Part shown: positions 7,809 to 12,005 of the stretch, piece by piece
Numbering within the stretch: position 1 is the stretch's first letter
Layout of the letters: every line of letters starts with the position of its first letter
Assembly (NCBI GenBank): GCA_030705665.1
Contig: JAUZQA010000065.1
Location: 1 to 12,005, forward strand
Length of the DNA stretch: 12,005 nt
Direction: 5' to 3'
Source of the DNA: Bacillota bacterium
GTDB lineage: Bacteria > Bacillota > Bacilli > Bacillales_B > DSM-18226
Notes under the pieces: generated by a model
What the model saw: the letters and a program-made list of their open reading frames with translations, nothing else
Told to the model about the DNA's origin: nothing
Database searches by the model: none
Translations under genes and position numbers: made by a program

Positions 7809-9987
7809 TTTTCAAAAAATTAACCTTGATATCGTAAATCAGCAAACAAGTAAAGAAGAGTGGGAGAAAAAAGCTGAAGCAGAAATTCAAGCTATGATTG
7901 ACGATTTACTCTTTGAAACAAATGAACAGATTAGCGTAAAGCCTCTTTATACAAGTGAGGATTTGCAGAACCTAGAACATTTACAAACCTTTCCTGGGCT
8001 CGCGCCGTACACTCGTGGACCCTATCCGACAATGTATGTAAACCGTCCATGGACGGTAAGGCAATATGCGGGATTCTCTACAGCGGAAGAAAGTAATGCT
8101 TTTTATCGCAGGAATCTAGCAATGGGACAAAAAGGACTTTCAGTAGCGTTTGATTTAGCGACACATAGGGGCTACGATTCTGATCATCCAAGGGTTGTTG
8201 GGGATGTTGGGAAGGCCGGTGTGGCAATTGATTCAATTCTGGATATGAAAACCCTTTTTGCTGGAATTCCCCTTGACCAAATGTCTGTATCTATGACAAT
8301 GAACGGAGCTGTACTGCCTATTCTGGCATTTTTCATCGTTACAGCAGAAGAACAAGGTGTTAGTCAGGAAAAGCTTTCGGGTACGATTCAAAACGATATT
8401 TTAAAAGAATATATGGTCCGCAATACTTATATCTATCCACCGGAAATGTCCATGAAAATTATTGCTGATATCTTTGAGTATACCTCGAAGTATATGCCAA
8501 AGTTTAATAGCATAAGTATATCCGGTTATCATATGCAGGAGGCAGGTGCACCTGCAGATATTGAACTCGCCTATACACTTGCAGATGGCTTGGAATACGT
8601 ACGGACGGGACTTGCAGCTGGAATAGAAGTTGATAAATTTGCTCCAAGGCTTTCTTTCTTCTGGGCAATTGGAATGAACTATTTTATGGAAGTTGCCAAA
8701 ATGAGAGCAGCGCGGTTCATCTGGGCAAAAATGATGAAATCCTTTGAGCCAAAAAATAGTAAGTCAATGGCTCTTCGGACACATTCTCAAACATCTGGCT
8801 GGAGTTTAACTGAACAGGATCCGTTTAACAATGTGACAAGAACGTTGGTTGAAGCTCATGCTGCTGCAATGGGACATACACAATCATTGCATACAAATGC
8901 CTTAGACGAAGCCATTGCATTGCCAACGGACTTTTCTGCCAGAATTGCTCGGAATACGCAATTATTCCTTCAAGAGGAATCAGGGATTACAAATGTTATT
9001 GATCCGTGGGCAGGTTCATACTACGTTGAATCGTTGACAAATGAACTGATTAACCGAGCGTGGAATCATATTGAAGAAATAGAAAAGCTTGGCGGAATGG
9101 CAAAAGCGATTGAAACTGGTTTACCAAAAATGAGAATTGAAGAGGCAGCTGCCCGGAGACAGGCAAAAATAGATTCAGGAAAAGAAACGATTATTGGCGT
9201 GAATAAATACCGCCTGGAAAAAGAAGAGCCAATTGATATTCTGGATATTGATAATACTGCTGTTCGCTTAAAACAAATTGAAAAACTTAATCAACTTAAA
9301 GCTAGCCGTGACGACCAAAAAGTTGCAGAGGCACTCGCTGCGATCACCAAAGCAGCCGAAACAGGTGAAAGGAACTTATTGGAGCTTGCAGTCCAAGCAG
9401 CCAGAGTTAGAGCGACATTAGGTGAAATTTCCGATGCCATTGAAAAGGTTGCAAATCGTCATAAGGCTGTTATTCGTTCGATAAGCGGCGTATACAGCTC
9501 TGCATTTTCAAATGAAGAAGAAATAGCGGAAGTAAAACAAATGGCTGATGAGTTTTTAGAAAATGAAGGTAGAAGACCTCGGATTTTGATTGCGAAAATG
9601 GGTCAGGACGGGCATGACCGTGGTGCAAAGGTTATTGCCACTGCATTTGCTGATTTAGGTTTTGATGTGGATATGGGTCCATTATTTCAAACACCAGCGG
9701 AAACTGCTCTGCAGGCTGTAGAAAATGATGTCCACGTGATTGGAATGAGCTCACTTGCCGCCGGACATAAAACACTTTTACCACAGCTGGTGGAAGAATT
9801 AAAGAAACTTGGACGTGAAGATATTTTAGTAGTTGTGGGCGGTGTTATTCCTTCTCAGGATTATTCGTTCTTGTATGAGAATGGGGCTGCAGCTATCTTT
9901 GGACCAGGAACAATTATTCCTGTTGCTGCACAAAAGGTCATAAAAGAAATTTATCGGCAATTGGGATACGAGGAAGTGGCACGATAG
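7789..9987 (+). CDS. mutB: Methylmalonyl-CoA mutase large (alpha) subunit, adenosylcobalamin-dependent
   Basis: Catalytic subunit that interconverts (R)-methylmalonyl-CoA and succinyl-CoA by a radical mechanism. The 732 residues include the substrate barrel domain and a C-terminal B12 domain (about 595-725) with MGQDGHDRG, in which Asp607, His609 and Gly612 form the DxHxxG motif and His609 is the lower cobalt ligand. Tyr93 (in RQYAGFST), Arg211 (in [10 protein letters not shown]) and His248 (in SGYHMQEAG) correspond to Tyr89, Arg207 and His244 of the Propionibacterium enzyme. The Tyr/Arg pair distinguishes methylmalonyl-CoA mutase from isobutyryl-CoA mutase, which has Phe/Gln. The ATG at 7789 has GGAGGTG (7775-7781) 7 bases before it, inside the end of mutA. 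The TAG stop shares its G with the GTG start of meaB. In this context the enzyme would take propionyl-CoA carbon from Ile, Val or odd-chain fatty acids into the TCA cycle. Confidence 0.97.
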   Translation: MNKFKPDFQKINLDIVNQQTSKEEWEKKAEAEIQAMIDDLLFETNEQISVKPLYTSEDLQNLEHLQTFPGLAPYTRGPYPTMYVNRPWTVRQYAGFSTAEESNAFYRRNLAMGQKGLSVAFDLATHRGYDSDHPRVVGDVGKAGVAIDSILDMKTLFAGIPLDQMSVSMTMNGAVLPILAFFIVTAEEQGVSQEKLSGTIQNDILKEYMVRNTYIYPPEMSMKIIADIFEYTSKYMPKFNSISISGYHMQEAGAPADIELAYTLADGLEYVRTGLAAGIEVDKFAPRLSFFWAIGMNYFMEVAKMRAARFIWAKMMKSFEPKNSKSMALRTHSQTSGWSLTEQDPFNNVTRTLVEAHAAAMGHTQSLHTNALDEAIALPTDFSARIARNTQLFLQEESGITNVIDPWAGSYYVESLTNELINRAWNHIEEIEKLGGMAKAIETGLPKMRIEEAAARRQAKIDSGKETIIGVNKYRLEKEEPIDILDIDNTAVRLKQIEKLNQLKASRDDQKVAEALAAITKAAETGERNLLELAVQAARVRATLGEISDAIEKVANRHKAVIRSISGVYSSAFSNEEEIAEVKQMADEFLENEGRRPRILIAKMGQDGHDRGAKVIATAFADLGFDVDMGPLFQTPAETALQAVENDVHVIGMSSLAAGHKTLLPQLVEELKKLGREDILVVVGGVIPSQDYSFLYENGAAAIFGPGTIIPVAAQKVIKEIYRQLGYEEVAR

Positions 9988-11105
9988 TGGGCGAGGAAAT
10001 GAGACCGGAATGGAGTGACCCAAACAATCCAGATTCTTGTTCTAGCATCATTCGGAAGGGGGAAGAGCAGGAAGGCTCTTCCACCACCGTTCAAAGGAAT
10101 GTTCGGTTTCAAAAGCGAAATAAAACGTCGCTATCTATTGAAGAATTATTTAAAGGAGTATTATCAGGAAATCGAAGTGCACTGGCTCAAGCGATTACAT
10201 TAATTGAAAGTAATGCAGAGCATCATTTTGGGCAGGCTCAAAATTTGCTGCAAAAACTCCTCCCGCACTCAGGCCATTCAATCCGTATTGGTATTACCGG
10301 TGTTCCCGGCGCGGGAAAAAGTACATTCATTGAAGCTTTCGGCATGTATTTGTGTTCTTTAGGACACCGTGTTGCCGTCCTGGCCATTGATCCGAGTTCC
10401 AGTATTAATGGGGGAAGCATACTTGGTGATAAAACTAGAATGGAACAATTATCTAGAAATCCTTTTGCTTTTATTCGCCCTTCTCCTTCTGGAGGAAAGC
10501 TTGGAGGGGTGCATCGCAAGACAAGAGAAGCCATGTTGATTTGTGAGGCTGCGGGTTATGATGTTATTCTGATCGAAACTGTGGGTGTCGGTCAAAGTGA
10601 AGTCATAATAAGAGATATGGTTGACTTTTTTATGCTTCTTGTTTTAACGGGTGCCGGTGATGAGCTCCAGGGAATGAAAAAAGGAATCATGGAGCTTGCG
10701 GATGCTCTCATTGTCCATAAAGCAGATGGTTCCAATAAAGAAAAAGCATTTGTAACCAAAAAAGAATATAATCAAATTTTACATTTTCTTCAACCCGCAA
10801 CAAAAGGCTGGGAAACAAAGGCTCATACCTGTTCATCACTTACCCAAGAGGGAATAAGTGATGTATGGAATGTTATTAAGACTTTTGCGGAAAATGGTAA
10901 AGCTTCAGGGGTTTTTGAAGATAGACGAAAAGGTCAATTGCGGGAATGGTTATACTCCATGATTAATGACCAGCTTCAATATCTATTCTTTCATGACCCA
11001 ATGGTTACACATCAGCTGCCAAAGTTAGAAAATGAAGTCATGGCTGGAGAAAAAACAGTCGCTACAGCTGCTGAACTTCTTTTTAATGCTTTTTTCCATA
11101 AGTAA
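9987..11105 (+). CDS. meaB: Methylmalonyl-CoA mutase G-protein chaperone (MeaB/ArgK family)
   Basis: P-loop GTPase of the SIMIBI class that gates cofactor loading and protects or repairs the mutase; older annotations call it ArgK or LAO/AO transport ATPase. It shows a Walker A GVPGAGKS at residues 105-112 (Lys111), DPSSSINGGSILGDKTRM, the ETVGVGQSE switch (197-205), the AGDELQG stretch, and a base-recognition loop reading HKADG at 244-248 where many homologues have NKxDG. The length of 372 residues exceeds the approximately 330 of E. coli and Methylobacterium forms; the extra is a polar N-terminal region of about 40 residues that looks disordered. The GTG start overlaps the mutB TAG by one base, with GAGGAAG at 9970-9976. 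The in-frame ATG at 9999 is an alternative start. Tight coupling to mutB supports the role as its chaperone. Confidence 0.94.
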   Translation: MGEEMRPEWSDPNNPDSCSSIIRKGEEQEGSSTTVQRNVRFQKRNKTSLSIEELFKGVLSGNRSALAQAITLIESNAEHHFGQAQNLLQKLLPHSGHSIRIGITGVPGAGKSTFIEAFGMYLCSLGHRVAVLAIDPSSSINGGSILGDKTRMEQLSRNPFAFIRPSPSGGKLGGVHRKTREAMLICEAAGYDVILIETVGVGQSEVIIRDMVDFFMLLVLTGAGDELQGMKKGIMELADALIVHKADGSNKEKAFVTKKEYNQILHFLQPATKGWETKAHTCSSLTQEGISDVWNVIKTFAENGKASGVFEDRRKGQLREWLYSMINDQLQYLFFHDPMVTHQLPKLENEVMAGEKTVATAAELLFNAFFHK

Positions 11106-11119
11106 AAGGTTCATCTTAT

Positions 11120-11162
11120 TTGAAATAAACACTTTTTGACTGTTATTATAGTGTTATACAAT
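11120..11162 (+). promoter_or_regulatory. Two overlapping candidate sigma-A promoters for brxB
   Basis: The first candidate is TTGAAA (11120-11125), 18 bases, TATTAT (11144-11149), each hexamer matching 5 of 6. The second is TTGACT (11136-11141), 15 bases, TACAAT (11157-11162), whose spacing is short. The first is the better fit and would start near 11156. I see no terminator between meaB and brxB, so read-through from meaB may add to brxB expression. Confidence 0.5.
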
Positions 11163-11174
11163 CTGAGAGGATTG
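11159..11174 (+). other. Small hairpin with GAGA tetraloop in the brxB leader
   Basis: CAATCT (11159-11164) pairs with GGATTG (11169-11174), with one U-G wobble, closing a GAGA loop of the GNRA type. It is followed almost directly by the brxB ribosome binding site. If transcription starts near 11156 the hairpin would form the very 5' end of the mRNA, a location known to stabilise some Bacillus transcripts. The stem is short, so chance is possible. Confidence 0.35.
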
Positions 11175-11176
11175 CC

Positions 11177-11187
11177 AAAGGAGTGAT
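11177..11187 (+). promoter_or_regulatory. Ribosome binding site deciding the GTG start of brxB
   Basis: AAAGGAGTGAT is an extended complement to the 3' end of 16S rRNA. Its GGAG ends 10 bases before GTG at 11194 but 16 bases before the in-frame ATG at 11200. The GTG start is therefore preferred and gives MSMDF, like the MSM beginning I recall for the B. subtilis protein. Confidence 0.7.
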
Positions 11188-11193
11188 GATCAA

Positions 11194-11631
11194 GTGAGTA
11201 TGGATTTTAACTTTTTTATGAATGATGTTGTTCGCCAAGCTAGAGAGGAAATTGTTTCAGCAGGGTATGAAGAATTAAAAACACCTGAAGAAGTGAATGA
11301 AGCACTTTCAAAAAAAGGAACAACACTAGTTATGATTAATTCAGTTTGCGGATGTGCCGGAGGAGTTGCTCGTCCTGCTGCAGCCCATGCATTACACTAT
11401 GACAAACGACCTGATCGTTTAGTGACCGTTTTTGCCGGCCAGGACAAAGAAGCTACAGAGCAAGCAAGAAGTTATTTCACAGGATATCCGCCTTCCTCAC
11501 CATCTTTTGCCTTATTAAAGGATGGGAAAATTTGCACCATGATTGAACGTCATCAAATTGAAGGTAACGATCCGATGACTGTTGTTAACAAAATACAACA
11601 AACCTTTGATCAATATTGTGAAGAAGTGTAA
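11194..11631 (+). CDS. brxB: Bacilliredoxin BrxB (YphP/YqiW family)
   Basis: Thioredoxin-like disulfide oxidoreductase that removes bacillithiol from S-bacillithiolated proteins in the cytoplasm. At 145 residues it has normal family length. The signature active site is SVCGC, with Cys52-Gly53-Cys54. Further conserved segments are GGVARPAA just after it, [27 protein letters not shown], and RHQIEGND near the C-terminus. The GTG start is chosen because of the strong upstream ribosome binding site. It stands as a single gene between its own promoter and a terminator, although transcription from meaB could also reach it. The same protein (YqiW) lies near bkd and artP in B. subtilis, so this is conserved synteny. 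It also indicates a bacillithiol-producing host. Confidence 0.95.
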   Translation: MSMDFNFFMNDVVRQAREEIVSAGYEELKTPEEVNEALSKKGTTLVMINSVCGCAGGVARPAAAHALHYDKRPDRLVTVFAGQDKEATEQARSYFTGYPPSSPSFALLKDGKICTMIERHQIEGNDPMTVVNKIQQTFDQYCEEV

Positions 11632-11637
11632 CAAAAC

Positions 11638-11669
11638 AAGCCAATCTCAGAAAAGAGATTGGTTTTTTT
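11638..11669 (+). terminator. Intrinsic terminator after brxB
   Basis: CCAATCTC (11641-11648) and GAGATTGG (11655-11662) form a perfect 8-base-pair stem with a 6-base AGAAAA loop, followed by seven T residues (11663-11669). The A-A-G before the stem can pair with the start of the T-tract. It lies 6-9 bases after the brxB stop. Confidence 0.93.
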
Positions 11670-11677
11670 GTACATAA

Positions 11678-11711
11678 ATTTATTAAAAAAGGAAAACATA
11701 TTTATTAAAAA
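11678..11711. repeat. Direct repeat of a 12-base A/T tract upstream of the artP promoter
   Basis: ATTTATTAAAAA occurs at 11678-11689 and again at 11700-11711, 22 bases apart (about two helical turns), directly upstream of the -35 box at 11717. The second copy is positioned like an UP element for the RNA polymerase alpha subunit. Low-complexity A/T sequence makes chance repeats likely. Confidence 0.35.
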
Positions 11712-11716
11712 TATAC

Positions 11717-11744
11717 TTGCATAATGATGTAGATGTGTTAAAAT
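11717..11744 (+). promoter_or_regulatory. Candidate sigma-A promoter of artP
   Basis: TTGCAT (11717-11722) and TAAAAT (11739-11744) are 16 bases apart, and TGT directly before the -10 gives an extended -10 element. A/T tracts lie upstream. The predicted start is near 11751, giving a leader of about 70 bases. The gene sits behind a terminator, so it needs its own promoter. Confidence 0.6.
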
Positions 11745-11769
11745 TCATTCATGTGAATAAATATTAATT
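11736..11769. promoter_or_regulatory. Possible pair of ARG boxes (AhrC/ArgR) over the artP start site
   Basis: Against the ARG box consensus CATGAATAAAAATKCAAK, the segment 11752-11769 matches 13 of 18 positions on the + strand. The segment 11736-11753 matches 12 of 18 on the - strand, including a perfect ATTCATG half-site. The two abut at a 12-base dyad, ATTCA-TG-TGAAT (11747-11758), and cover the -10 box and predicted transcription start. An arginine repressor there would block an arginine transporter gene, which fits. The region is very A/T-rich, so chance matches are a real concern. Confidence 0.35.
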
Positions 11770-11822
11770 TCAAATTTGATCAAAACAAATGAGAACATTT
11801 TTAAATTATAGGGGGAAGACAA

Positions 11823-12005
11823 ATGAAAAAGAGTATTATTTTATTCTTATCCATGATTTTGGCGGTAGGCGTTCTTGCTGCATGTGGATCAACTAAAAAA
11901 GACAATGCGGCTGGAAATAGTTCTACTAAAAAAGTATTGACCATGGGTACATCTGCTGATTATCCGCCATTTGAATCAGTGGATACAGCAGGATCTAAAA
12001 AGATC
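11823..12005 (+). CDS. artP: Amino-acid ABC transporter substrate-binding lipoprotein, 5' part (ArtP-like)
   Basis: Only the first 61 codons are in the window and the frame is open to the last base. The product starts MKKSIILFLSM, a lipoprotein signal peptide with lysines, a hydrophobic core and the lipobox LAAC (Cys21 would be lipidated and anchored outside the membrane). A short Lys/Asn/Ser/Thr spacer follows, then VLTMGTSADYPPFESVD, the typical beginning of the family 3 solute-binding domain for polar amino acids. AGGGGGAAG (11810-11818) precedes the ATG. Position after brxB matches artP (yqiX), the binding protein of the B. subtilis arginine transporter, but ligand specificity cannot be judged from this fragment. 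The permease and ATPase genes would be expected beyond the window. Confidence 0.75.
   Translation, partial: MKKSIILFLSMILAVGVLAACGSTKKDNAAGNSSTKKVLTMGTSADYPPFESVDTAGSKKI

Noticed and set aside
10015..10203. Second + strand frame inside the 5' part of meaB
   Set aside because: It is out of frame with meaB, has no domain, and meaB there continues in one uninterrupted frame, so no frameshift is needed.
9999..11105. Shorter meaB starting at the ATG at 9999
   Set aside because: Possible, but no well-spaced ribosome binding site precedes it, whereas the GTG at 9987 has GAGGAAG 10 bases upstream and couples to the mutB stop. The product differs by only four residues.
11113..11127. Short dyad TTATTTGAAATAA after meaB as a terminator
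   Set aside because: It is A/T-only with an unworkably small loop, and the T-tract after it is interrupted and too far away. It overlaps the better promoter candidate.
1..12005. Mobile element, CRISPR, prophage or defence system
   Set aside because: No transposase, integrase, repeat-spacer pattern, tRNA or attachment site was seen. Gene content and order are those of a conserved metabolic region.

Overview
The window reads as chromosome of a low-GC Gram-positive member of the Bacillaceae. The evidence is an A/T-rich sequence, strong AGGAGG-type ribosome binding sites, a bacilliredoxin gene, a branched-chain 2-oxo acid dehydrogenase (bkd) gene order like that of Bacillus subtilis, and intrinsic terminators. 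I cannot place it to genus or species from sequence alone. All recognisable genes are on the + strand, and the window is almost entirely coding.

Region 1 (1-5723) is the distal part of a bkd operon: buk (5' end cut off), lpdV (E3), bkdAA (E1 alpha), bkdAB (E1 beta) and bkdB (E2). A textbook intrinsic terminator closes it. The products convert 2-oxo acids from valine, leucine and isoleucine into branched acyl-CoAs. These can prime iso/anteiso fatty acid synthesis, be oxidised, or be turned into acids plus ATP by butyrate kinase. The usual upstream genes (ptb, bcd, bkdR) lie outside the window.

Region 2 (5724-11105) is a separate unit. A 226-base gap holds a large imperfect inverted repeat, a sigma-A-like promoter and a good candidate CodY box. 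It is followed by mutA and mutB (methylmalonyl-CoA mutase small and large subunits, overlapping by 20 bases) and meaB (the G-protein chaperone of the mutase, overlapping mutB by 1 base). This module turns methylmalonyl-CoA, reached from propionyl-CoA released by Ile, Val or odd-chain fatty acid breakdown, into succinyl-CoA. From memory, B. subtilis has bmrR-bmr-bmrU where this organism has the mutase genes. The carboxylase and epimerase that feed the mutase are not in the window.

Region 3 (11106-12005) holds brxB (bacillithiol-dependent disulfide reductase) with its own promoter and terminator. After it comes the start of an amino-acid ABC transporter lipoprotein resembling ArtP, cut by the window edge, whose promoter overlaps possible ARG boxes. 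The brxB-artP adjacency also matches B. subtilis as I recall it.

No mobile element, CRISPR array, RNA gene or obviously new system is visible. The points most worth a second look are regulatory: the CodY-like palindrome and the 58-base dyad upstream of mutA, and the ARG-box-like pair upstream of artP.
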